From NCBI GenBank assembly GCA_905160935.1, contig CAJHZI010000685.1, positions 12,501 to 76,500 of the forward strand: a DNA stretch of 64,000 nt, read 5' to 3'. This document shows positions 1 to 10,179 of the stretch, one piece after another (positions within the stretch are counted from its first letter, which is position 1; every line of letters begins with the position of its first letter). Source of the stretch: Enchytraeus crypticus (taxonomy: Eukaryota > Annelida > Clitellata > Enchytraeida > Enchytraeidae). A model generated the notes under the pieces. It made no database searches. It saw nothing but the letters and a program-made list of their open reading frames with translations, and was not told where the DNA came from. The position numbers and the translations under genes were made by a program.

Positions 1-740
1 CAATTTATATATTCACTGATTAATAACTAATATATGGAAAGTTATTTAACTATTTTTAATGACACCTTCCATATTCATTTACGGTTTCCAGAATTGTATA
101 ACTACTTTTAAAACTGTTTATCATCCTTACTCTTACATTAACTAGTAGTTTCTGTAGATTCTAGAACTGTATAACTACTTTAAACCTACAATTCAGCTCT
201 ACTATCATATAACTACTTTATAATCTACAATTCATCTCTACTCTCATATAACTACTTTTAACCTACATCTAATCAGTACTCTCATATAACTACTTTTAAC
301 CTACATCTAATCTCTACTCTCATATAACTACTTTTAACCTACATCTAATCTATACTCTCATATAACTACTTTTAACCTACATCTAATCACTACTCTCATA
401 TAACTGCTTTAAACCTACATTTAATCGCTACTCTCATATAACTACTTTTAACCTACATTTAATCGCTACTCTCATATAACTACTTTTAAACCTACATCTA
501 ATCTCTACTCTCATATAACTACTTTAAACCTACATCTAATCACTACTCTCATTTAACTACTTTTAACCTACATCTAATCGCTACTCTCATATAACTACTT
601 TTAACCTACATCTAATCACTACTCTCATATAACTACTTTTAACCTACGTCTAATCTCTACTATCATATAACTACTTTTAAGTTACATCTAATCACTACTC
701 TCATATAACTACTTTTAACCTACATCTAATCGCTACTCTA
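1..740. repeat. ~38-bp satellite array abutting an EPS8 exon
   Basis: About 15 clear copies of a ~38-bp AT-rich unit (core CTCATATAACTACTTTTAAC followed by a CTACATCTAAT-like half) run from about 150 to 737; the first 150 bases hold degraded copies. Units differ mostly by single substitutions (TCGCT/TCACT/TCTCT). The last unit merges directly into the splice acceptor of the next EPS8 exon: the pyrimidine-rich CTACTCT of the repeat becomes the CTACTCTAG acceptor at 734-741. No gene is seen in this stretch. Confidence 0.9.
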
Positions 741-741
741 G

Positions 742-2488
742 ATCGCATGCTCACGCTAAAGATGAACATACGCAAGAACCCGAGCCACGCAGAATTCGTT
801 GACATCTTTCAGAAATTTCGCCTCTCATTCAACCTGCTGGCGGCCCTCAGGGGCCACATTCGAGATCCCAGCGCCCCCGAGCTCGTCCACTTCCTCTTCA
901 CCCCCCTCAGCCTCGTACTCGAGGCTTCCCAGGACCCCGCCGTCGAGCAGAGCAAGGCCGATGCGCGCCTGGGGGTCGCCTCGAGGCTTCGGGAGCCCCC
1001 GATGAGCGTGGGCGCCGTAGAGCTGCTGCTGAACTGCCTGTCGAGTAAAGAGATAGAGCTGTGGAAGCTACTAGGTGATACCTGGACCATTCCTGCTAGG
1101 TGCGTTAATATCGTTAGTCAATTAATCAATCAATCTATCAATCCATCAATCAATCAATCAACCTATGAACTGCTGTCCAGTAAAGAGATAGAGCTGTGGA
1201 AGATACTAGGTGACACGTGGACCATTCCTGCTAGGTGTGTTAATAGCGTTAATCAATCAATCAATCAATCAATCAATTGCTGTCGAGTAAAGAGATAGAG
1301 TTGTGGAAGATACTAGGTGACACGTGGACCATTTCTGCTAGGTGTGTTAATCAATCATTCAATCAACCAATCAATCAACTTATGAACTGCTGTACAGTAA
1401 AGAGATAGAGTTGTGAAAGATACTAGGAGACACATGGACCATCCCTGCTAGGTGCGTTAATCAATCAACCAATCAATCAATCAATGAACTGCTGTCGAGT
1501 AAAGAGATAGAGTTGTAGAAGATACTAGGAGACACGTGGACCATTCCTGCTAGGTGTGTTAATATCGATCAATCAATCAATCAATCAATCAACCTATGAA
1601 CTGCTGTACAGTAAAGAGATAGAATTGTGCAAGATACAAGGTGACACGTGGACCATCCCTGCTAGGTGTGTTAATCAATCAATCAACCAATCAATCAATT
1701 TATAGAAGAATTACTTTTAAAAACAAATTTTCTTCTATTTTTCTCCTCATCTATTATGTAACGATGATATTTCGTATGTATCTTCATGTTTATCTGTTGG
1801 TATGCTTATATCTCTGAGTGTGTATCTCTTAGTACGTTTTATTTCCGTGTATTTGTCTCTCTGTATATCCCTTCAGGTTTACTTTGGACTGATTATCTAT
1901 CTGGATTTTGGAATTTGCACCGTTTTTGTACCTTCTTTTTGCTCGCCGGCTTAATTTTGTCTCAATAGTGCACGATGTTGTCATTGATGACTGTAGCTCT
2001 CTAATTGTTGTTATTATTAAATTATTATTATTATTTATGTATATCTGCTATTATTTAATTTATAAAAGTTTTAGGCTCAATAATTTCCCTGACTTTGTTG
2101 GCAGGGCGGGGTACGTCACGCCCTATGTGCCGAGGTTCTATGACGGGTGGAACCCGCCTCCCGCCTGGCTTCACGGGCTCTTCGATGACGTCACTACTGG
2201 GGGACCTGCCACGTCATCAGTGGTTGAGCCCAGTAGAGGAGGCGTGGTGAGTAAATGATTGATTTACGAGTAATTCTTGATGAATAATGAGTTAATTGAT
2301 TGATTGATTTATCAGACTTTCTGGCTGACTGATTCAGTAACTATCTATACCTGATAAATGATTTAGAGATGATTTTAAATGATTGATTAGTTAATTTTTA
2401 AGTAGATTATCTATTACTTTTATATTTATTAATGGAACATTGATTGATTAGTTGATTGATTGGTCAATCGACTGATTACGTGATCGAC

Positions 2489-2520
<32 letters not shown>

Positions 2521-2654
2521 CGATTAATCTATCTACAGGTGTCACCTGTTCACCCTGCTATGGACTTGGCTGTATATAATGGAAGAAGAAACGCTTATCA
2601 GGATCCACTAGAGACTGCCTCACTGGAGAGAGCTTCTCATCTCAGGTAGACCTA

Positions 2655-2693
<39 letters not shown>

Positions 2694-2755
2694 GCTTCTC
2701 TCTTTCTATCTCTTCTACTTGTTATCTCTAGTTCTTACTACTCTCATGAGCTCGT

Positions 2756-2808
<53 letters not shown>

Positions 2809-5800
2809 ACTTGTTGTCTATCTCATACTTCTCTCATAACTTGGAATTAACGACGTTTTTCGTTATTTGCTCCCTTTCCTCTCCATGTTTATTAGTAATC
2901 GTTTCCTTTTGTTAGCGCTCCAATAGCAGCCTGGCGGACTTAAGAATAACCTCCAACACCCAAAGATTATTAATCTTTGACTGATAAAAAATTTTCCACC
3001 ATACCACCGACATCTCTAGTGTCTATTGTGTTTGTCGCCTACAAAAATCACGTGCGGTTAGTTATGTTGGGTTCTCCAATCCTATCTCCGTTATAGGAGT
3101 TCGGAAATGGAGTCGTGGGTGCGATTTTTCCAACTCTTCATGCTTTGGCGGTATTAACCTAGAGGATGCAAGGATTTCTTGCTCATATAGCCAGTTAAAT
3201 AGACAGAGGCTAAATCAATGAGACTGGAGCTGCTATGAACAGAACTCATGCTAATTCGTTCAATGTATGATAATTTATAGTATTTGTGTATTATTTGTAA
3301 TTATCTCTATAAATTCTAACTAAATTAGAATATTGACACAAAAACTAGTGATTCATTATTTTAAACGATTTATTATTAACAAAGAAACACGATAGCAATA
3401 TAACGAGTTAAAACATTAAACATAAAGATAGAATAGAATATTAAACGAACACTACGCAACAATTAATAAAATACTAAAAATAGGCGATAAATATAAAGTC
3501 GGTATACTTATAATCAGTTAGCTAAATGTCTGTATTTGCAATAAAAATAAAAGATAGAAAATGGGAAACGAGTTATTGGCTTCAAGGCACTTCTCGCTTA
3601 TATGATTTGATACTTTCCCTCTTTTCTTCTTTATTATGACTGTTAACACGTGATGTGTTATTTTACAGTCGTTTAGCTGAATCTGTGTAAAAGACGCTTA
3701 ACTAGAGTAGGCAACTAGTAAATTGCGCTTTTCATAGATTTTAGGATCTGCAATCGCCTGACTGAATTCTAGAAGGATAACGCCTATCTAGAGTAGACAA
3801 CTAGAAAAATAGCGTTCTTCGTAGAACTTCAGTATTATTCTCTTCTGTGTTATTTTCTTTCTTTCTTCTGACTGTTAACACAAGAGGTGTTATTTCACAG
3901 TCGTTTAGCTGAATCTAAGGCAAAGACGCTTAACTAGACTCAGGCACTAGTAAATCACGCTTTCCGTAGAATTCAGGATTGTAGTCGTTTAGCTGAATTC
4001 TATGAAAGAAACACCTATCTAGATTAGGCACTAGAAAATTAGTGTTCTTCGTAGAAATTCGCTATTTCCTGATTCTGTCTTCCTCTTCTATCTTCACTTC
4101 TGTCTTCTATCTTCACTTCTTTCTTCTATCTTCACATCTTTCTTCTATCTTCACATCTTTCTTCTATCTTCACTTCCTTCTTCTATCTTCACTGCCAACA
4201 CCGAGTGTTGTAATGCACCTATTTCTACCTGAATTGACAAGGAAACGCTTTATCTAGATTCAACTCTAGTAATCGGCGTTTCTGTACAATCAAGGATTTA
4301 TACGTTCAATGAATTGAGATATTGAAATGGTGTCGTGATTAACCGACCTATAAAGGGTTAGACGACAATTCCACACAATATCTGCAATCCCGTGAGGCAC
4401 AATCGGTTCAAAAATGAATTTCGTATTTTTCGTGCTAACTATCACCGACCTATAGAAGGTGTATAGTAGAACTATTTCATACGAATGCAGTCAGAAATTC
4501 ATAAGCTGGTATGAAATCTACTAGTTTATGGTTTTACCGCAATAATTCTTTAAGAATTATATTTAGACAAGTTCAGCTAGTAATTCCGTAGAAACCAGAC
4601 TTCAGGAGTGAACTAAAATTCTATAGGCTGTCCTCTGGTAATATAGTATTGATCGAGGCCATGCTCAAGAGCCAATCAGAATCAAGCCCTTCATAAGCAT
4701 TTCTCCACCCAACCCCGCGAGTGGTTGCGTTGCATGCATGTATCTTATGCATGTAATTTTTATTATTGCTTTACATAATCTACTGTATTTACTGAATGTC
4801 ATATTATCTCTAACTTAAAATCAGTTTTACATGAATACACCAATAGCCAAAAATTATATCTCCATATATAACGGTTAAACTTTCAATTACATGTTGATTT
4901 GCATTTCCTCATTACTTAATTTAATATTTTAGCTTCATAACCTTGCCATTTTATTCTAAAATCAGTTCTGCCGCAAATATACTAAAATGTACACAATATC
5001 TCACTGCACAAAGGTCATTTTAAACATATAAATAGTAATATGAATGCAAATATATCAATTTCAGTTTCTAAGGTGAAAAAATAAATCTTTGTCACCTGTT
5101 ACTGGGCTAAGTTACCAAGCAACGTCAAATTACCTTTTATTCCTACCTTACTTTAAGATTAAATTGCAAATCATATATCAGTTTACATTATACAATTTAT
5201 TAAAATATCTCTAAATGCACAACTAGCGATTTGGAATAATACACATCTTGTCCTTGGTACAGTCCAAGCCAATTTACAGTAATATGAAATAGTAAATTTA
5301 ACTTAAGTTTACGTGTTAAATGCAATAAGTTGCAGTATTTACTTGTAATAATGCAGCAAAAAATAAATATATTCGCACTCTCACAGCCAGCCATCGATAT
5401 TAAATAAGATTTTAATTTCTCAAATCACTTTAGATACATCACCAATTGAATAACAAAAATAGCACTACAATGGCTTTAAAGTACATAAACCATTTTTCTT
5501 ATAGTTAGAGCCTATACTTTAATCAAATTTTGCATTTCTTATTACTGGTTGGAGCCAGTGGCGATGTCGGTAAGATACTCGACCGCGGATCAGTATGTGC
5601 GAGGTTCAATTCCTGGGCTCGCGCGTCACTAACATCGCTTTCGAGTGAGGAAACTGACGTTAATTTTAGCTTTATCAGTTTTTTATTATTAATTACAGAG
5701 AAGCTCCACCCCCTCAAGGTAATTGGTCAGTCAATCGTCTCATTCCTAACGCCTACAAGTCACAAGTCGCGCCTCTCGGGGGTGTGGCTTTACCCAAAGA

Positions 5801-7022
5801 ACCCACCCTTATCGCCGATAACAAGAGACCGGACGGCAAGGCAAAGTATGACAATATTTATTTATTTTATTTATTTACTTACCGCCGATCTTATAAAGCG
5901 AAGATCAGAAAGATATCGTCGCCGTAAGTCGCTTTTGCATCTTATGAACGAGATGTCGGTCGGTATCTGAGCTGATTTCAGCAACATGCGACGGGAAAGA
6001 TATGTTCTCGAGCTCGGGCGGTTATTCTCACCGGTAGATTAAAACAAAATTCGTCGCCACGGGCTGATACTCAACCGTCGCAGGTGGCTCCAGCCAATAG
6101 GAGAGCGCGAAATCCGCTAAATGGTTAGAATTCTTGGAAATGTGACGTTACAGACTCAAGATAAAGGTGAGAATAGAGAAGTTTCATATAGTATGCAAAA
6201 AGCAGATTGGTAGTTATCTCGCAGATAAAGTCAAATGGTAGAGATTGCTATCGGCGAGAATATTTATTTATTTATTTATTGATTGATTGGTTTCATTGAT
6301 TGATTGGTTTCACTGATTGATGTGATTGATTGATTGGTTTCAATGATTGATTGATTGATTTGATTGGATGATTGATTGATTGGTTTCATTTAAAGATGGA
6401 TTGGTTTAATTGATTGATTGGTTTATTTGATTGATAATCGATGAATTTTGATTGACTCAGGTATTATGTAGTAATGAAGAATCGAACAAGTCACAAATCT
6501 GACGAGATCTCGGTGAAAAAGGGAGAAATAGTTCAGGTAACCTCTTTCCTCCTCGTCTAGTTATAATAATTAATAAATAAATAATTATTATATTGTATTA
6601 TTCAATTTTAATCATAATAAATTATAATTAAATAACACATATTTTTAGCGTTTGACTTGTAGACTGACTGACTGACTGACGGATTGACTGACGTGCTGAC
6701 TGACTGACTGACTGAGTGACAGACTGACTGCCTGCCTGCAGGACTTTCTGATGACTGATTTACTGCCTAACTGATTGACTGCCTGACTGACTGATTGACT
6801 GGACTCAGTTACTGCCTGACTAGGCTGTCATTCTGTCTGATTGATTGATCGATTGACTGCCTGACTCACTGATCGATAGATCGATTGATCGATAGATTGA
6901 TTGATTGGCAGGTGTTAGAGAACAAGAACTCGTACTGGAAGATTGCAACAAGTAGAGGAGAGGTTGGCTACGTGCCAAAGTCCTGTCTTCAGCCGCACTT
7001 TGGAAATGTGCAAGTCATATAG
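742..7022 (+). CDS. EPS8: EPS8-like adaptor, 3' part (middle region and C-terminal SH3)
   Basis: Six exons in phase: 742-1099, 2105-2246, 2539-2645, 5699-5845, 6461-6536, 6912-7022 (TAG), giving 312 residues; upstream exons, including the PTB domain, lie outside the window. EPS8 proteins link receptor tyrosine kinases to Rac and actin capping/bundling. Seen: the EPS8 middle-region signature (ELVHFLFTPLSLV, then ELWKLLGDTWTIPAR, then TPYVPRFYDGWNPPP across the first junction) and an SH3 domain at about residues 252-308 of this part, with ALYDY degraded to YYVVMKN but SDEISVKKGEIVQ, YWKI and GEVGYVPKSCL intact. The frame closes 12 residues after the SH3 core, so the C-terminal actin-binding effector region of vertebrate EPS8 (known from the family) is absent. 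The first exon's 3' edge is copied five times in the following intron. Identity is firm; the truncated end could be an alternative last exon. Confidence 0.9.
1029..1680 (+). repeat. Tandem copies of an EPS8 exon 3' edge plus splice donor
   Basis: The last ~70 bp of exon 742-1099 with its donor (GCTAG followed by gtgcgt) is followed by five more copies, starting near 1168, 1279, 1384, 1486 and 1596 (~105-115 bp apart), each ending in a gtgtgtt/gtgcgtt donor and separated by TCAA-type microsatellite. The first copy stays in frame with the exon; using its donor at 1234/1235 would add exactly 45 codons without a stop. Later copies drift in frame. Confidence 0.9.
1889..2035 (+). mobile_element. 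Interspersed repeat C (LINE/SINE 3'-tail type)
   Basis: A ~130-bp conserved segment with the core TTGCTCGCCGGCTT, ending in a TTGTTGTTATTATTA tail. The same segment recurs at 34102-34230 (+), 45728-45868 (-), 49568-49705 (-) and as a remnant at 17068-17155 (-). The constant 3' tail with an ATT microsatellite suggests a retroposed LINE or SINE end. I do not recognise the family. Confidence 0.65.
2660..2805. repeat. (TC)n microsatellite in EPS8 intron
   Basis: Two (CT)n tracts (about 2660-2697 and 2759-2803) separated by a CT-rich stretch carrying TACTTGTT. Similar tracts occur at 7200-7240, 36922-37014, 51359-51442 and 58508-58612. Confidence 0.9.
2880..3080 (-). mobile_element. Body of 5S-SINE-like repeat, diverged
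   Basis: Shares with 44990-45075 the segment containing GCGCTCCAATAGCAGCC and a neighbouring TTAGTAATCGTT, in the same orientation. The 5S-like head is not recognisable here. It lies in the large EPS8 intron. Confidence 0.5.
3638..4502 (+). other. Array of co-varying hairpins (structured repeat) in EPS8 intron
   Basis: Five ~65-70-nt imperfect hairpins (3677-3744, 3762-3832, 3909-3976, 3993-4060, 4229-4292), three short hairpins (3638-3670, 3870-3902, 4196-4210) and two larger nested hairpins (4318-4382, 4414-4502). Stems are kept although sequences differ: AACGC/GCGTT in one unit is AACAC/GTGTT in another and AAACGC/GCGTTT in a third; ACTAG/CTAGT alternates with TCTAG/CTAGA; TAACAC/GTGTTA alternates with CAACAC/GTGTTG. 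The two larger hairpins share the loop GACCTATARA with different stems. A TCTTCTATCTTCAC-type microsatellite interrupts the array at 4078-4190. Structured RNA, a fold-back mobile element or an origin-like DNA structure are all possible; I do not recognise a family. Confidence 0.7.
5546..5690 (+). mobile_element. tRNA-derived SINE, family A
   Basis: tRNA-like head with a box A-like GGCGATGTCGGTAAG and a box B-like GTTCAATTCCTGG, then a shared body (TCGAGTGAGGAAACTGACGT) and a T-rich/ATT tail. It ends eight bases before the acceptor of EPS8 exon 5699-5845, so its T-rich tail supplies that exon's polypyrimidine tract. Other copies: 8178-8310 (+), 8362-8490 (-), 8698-8829 (-), 44520-44658 (-), 61093-61236 (-), with partial copies near 9520-9580, 23780-23850 and 44795-44860. 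Confidence 0.85.
6250..6910. repeat. TGAT/GACT microsatellite introns of EPS8
   Basis: The introns flanking the first SH3 exon are built largely of (TTGA)n and (GACT)n runs (6270-6450, 6660-6910), common in this genome and possible seeds for the junction repeats. Confidence 0.8.
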
Positions 7023-7201
7023 AACATGGCGTCCTAAACTATTTATTTATTGTCTCTGTCACGCTAGTGTATTACTAACATTAATACTTTTGTCATAAGA
7101 GTTTATCTCGTAATCTCTCTCTCTCTCGCTTAATCTCTTTCTTTCACCCACTCTCATTCTCTATATCTCTCACTCACCCTCCTTCTGCCTCTACCTGTCT
7201 A

Positions 7202-7240
<39 letters not shown>

Positions 7241-8177
7241 GAGTGCAATAAGGAATGAGTTCAAGGTCATATGAACAGTCATCTATCTCGCTCAGTAATG
7301 AACACATCGTCGATCAATCAGTTTAAGTTTTACAAAAAAGACTAAGACATACTGATTTTCCATAAGAAAGGAGGTTTGATTGACGATATTTTGTAGTGTA
7401 TGATTTTGCAAGTCGATATTTCGTAAATCGATCATTTCTCAACACTAAATACTTATGGATTACTGATGTAGAAATTCTGCACAGGCTTTCTGCGCTCAAG
7501 AGTTCCGTGTTAATATATAACAAATCATTGTAATGTATATAGATTCATTTACTTTTGTAAAGCTCCTTAAAGCTACACCAATCTGAGGGACTTCTTAAGG
7601 CACTGCTACAATGTTAGTATTGACAAACAGCGTTACCATAATTTCAATTCCGCTACCGACACCAAAAGCCAAGTACTTTCAATACCGGCTTTGATTTTAA
7701 AAACACTCGTTGGACATAGACGTCTTAATTAAATACTAATTGTTTTGTCATGTTCATTATCTAAAGACTCCTAACAAGGGCTGTAATCAATGATGTTAAT
7801 TATTTTAAAAACTGTCAAACTTGGAACTCTGACTGAATCAAGTACATCTTCATGTATAACTAAGTGTCTATGTAACACTCTGTACCACGACGTCTAGTAA
7901 CTCAACGTCTGCATCAAGATACAACGAATCTCTGAACACATTCAGTTCAACCCAATGCGATAACCAACCAAGAAAAGCGAGTCAGGTAGATTATAATTAC
8001 GTTTTATTCAATTAACTAGTCGACTATGTACATATTAACCACATCTTTCTACAAGCTCCGGGCGTATTAATACACAAAGTACACGCATGTTATATGTTCT
8101 ATAGTCGCTCGTCTCATTCAAAGAGGTCACCTGCGACGAATGTACAACATCACTAAAACTAAACTAGTCTTATACAC

Positions 8178-8310
8178 TGGCTGGAGCCAGTGGCGAAGTC
8201 GGTAAGATATTCGACCGCGGATCAGTAGGTGCGGATTCAAATCCTGGGTTCGCCCGTCACTGACATCGCTTTCGAGTGAGGAAACTGACGTTAACCTTAG
8301 CTTTTTTAGC
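8178..8310 (+). mobile_element. SINE family A copy
   Basis: tRNA-like head with GGTAAGATATTCGACCGCGG, a box B-like GATTCAAATCCTGG, and the shared GAGTGAGGAAACTGACGTT body. It faces the inverted copy at 8362-8490, making a potential inverted-repeat pair. Confidence 0.85.
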
Positions 8311-8361
8311 TTATACATCGTATAACAATCTCAATTGATTTCCTTAGAAAACCGTCCTAAT

Positions 8362-8490
8362 AGCTGGTAAATCTAAGGTTAACGTCAGTTTCCTCACTCG
8401 AAAGCGATGTCAGTGACGGGCGAGCCCAGGATTTGAACCCGCATCAACTGATCCGCTGTCGAGTGTCTTACCGACTGAACTTAGCTGCTG
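8362..8490 (-). mobile_element. SINE family A copy (inverted)
   Basis: Reverse orientation: body CTCACTCGAAAGCGATGTCA, box B-like sequence and a tRNA-like head near 8470-8490. Confidence 0.8.
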
Positions 8491-8697
8491 AAATAGCAGC
8501 CACATAGCTGCTATTGAGAACTTAAAAGTGGACTTCATGACAGCTGCATGTAAGAGGCCACTAATAAATGTTCTTTCTTAACAACAGATATCTCAAGAGT
8601 AAAGCCAGTGTAATTAAGCAGACCATATTAGATGCCTTTCAGTGTCAGCCTGTACTCTTGTAGTTTAGACAACTTCATACGTGATAAGCCAATTTAT

Positions 8698-8829
8698 ATG
8701 GTAAAGCTAATGTTAACGTCAGTTTCCTCACTCGAAAGCGATGTCAGTGACGGGCGAGCCCAAGATTTGAACCCCCGCACATACTGATCCGCGGTTGAGT
8801 ATCTTACCGACATGTCACTGGCCCCAGCA
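8698..8829 (-). mobile_element. SINE family A copy (inverted)
   Basis: Reverse orientation, same body and tRNA-like head, ending in CACTGGCCCCAGC at the head side. Confidence 0.8.
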
Positions 8830-8869
8830 TATCTGAAGTCATAAATCTAAAGTAATCCGGTACTTTATC

Positions 8870-9000
8870 TAAAGTAACCCAGTAATTTATCTAAAATTGC
8901 CCATTTCTTTATCTAAAGTAACCCAGCAATTTATCTAAAATAGCCCATTACTTTATCTAAAGTAACCCAGTAATTTATCTAAAATAGCTCATTACTTTAT
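8870..9000. repeat. Short tandem repeat, AAGTAACCCAGTAATTTATC type
   Basis: About three copies of a ~43-bp unit alternating ACCCAGTAATTTATC and GCCCATTACTTTATC, i.e. each unit is itself a diverged dimer. Confidence 0.75.
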
Positions 9001-10179
9001 ACTTATTTACCAGCATAGAGCTCTAGTGTGAACTTTTGCATAATACGGAGCATTGCACAGTGATTGACTGATTTTTGATCAGTAATTAAACGCAACGCAA
9101 ATTCTCAACAATTATCAAAGTAACCAAATCGTTTAAAATAGGTCAAAGGCTACACAGTAACTTACGAAACATTATTAGAACAACAACAGAGAGCAAAATG
9201 CTTTGAAATAGTCAATTCCTACACATCACATAGTAATTCATTTATGCATATTAATTACATTATTGATATATATTTATTAATATTGTATTTATATTTATTA
9301 ATTACATATATTCATTTAGGCCTACACCACCAGTAGGTAACATTGTATATACTAAAGAACAATGAAGATCCAGTGTTACATATTTCTGACCTCTCTCTTG
9401 TACTGCCACATTATTCCATTCTCGAGTTACAAATGAGCTACAGGTGCATAAAGCGATTCGCCACTTACTAGTTTTTTTATACAAAAACCATTTACACAGA
9501 AGCTATTGCTCGAGTTAAAAGGCTAAAGTCAAGTTTAACGTCGGTTTCCTGCTCGAATGTCATATCAGTGACGGGTGAGTATGGACGGTTAAGAAGGTTT
9601 AACTCAGGTTAGCATCAGGTGTTTACATTAAATACGTAAGTTTAACGTCTGTTTCTACAAGAGTACGGCAAGACGTGATCAGACTAGAGCCGACCATCTC
9701 CTGCTTATCAGCCAAGCGTGCTATCAACTCGGCCATCCGACCACTATATACAACCAGAACTCCTATCAATGTCTGATTCGTCATCCGTCGTAAAAGTTAG
9801 CAACTTAGCAAAATTACTTTTAAAGACTTAACAAAAACTTTTCTTTATCAACATACAAAAGTCCGGACGCCTAAATAATAGCAGAAATTTATTTTCACTT
9901 TGTCACTTGAGGCAACTTCCAAACGACTTAAGTAACTCCTACATAGAAAGTCCGTTGTTGCTCAAGTTAAATACACAAGTCACTAATACATAAATAATGA
10001 AGATTTTATCGGAGTTGTGCAAATTACAATTTCAAAACGATGGAAAAAGGGTGACTACAACAAATTCAATGTACTTAATCAACTGTCACATAAATCCTTA
10101 GGGCAACACATTATGCCAACTTTGATCAACATTCTGTTATTTTATAGTATTAAAAGGTACATGTAACAGACACACATCT

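Larger units (their letters stand above)
7023..10179. other. EPS8-BRD10 convergent spacer
   Basis: No coding sequence with family similarity is seen on either strand. It holds the EPS8 3' UTR, (TC)n tracts, four SINE-A copies or fragments, a tandem repeat at about 8870-9000, and a tRNA-like SINE remnant at about 9640-9745 (-) with a GGCCGAGTTGATAGCAC box A-like segment. On the - strand an AATAAA near 9887 could serve BRD10. No exon matching the missing EPS8 C-terminal effector domain was found. Confidence 0.7.

Noticed and set aside
1-740. Possible CRISPR-like regular repeat array
   Set aside because: Direct ~38-bp units without unique spacers, in a eukaryotic intron context; a simple satellite.
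3638-4320. Hammerhead or other known self-cleaving ribozyme
   Set aside because: The hairpins lack the conserved CUGAUGA/GAAA core and three-way junction layout.
8178-8260. Functional tRNA gene
   Set aside because: Box A/B present but the cloverleaf is degenerate and the unit continues into a shared SINE body at many loci.
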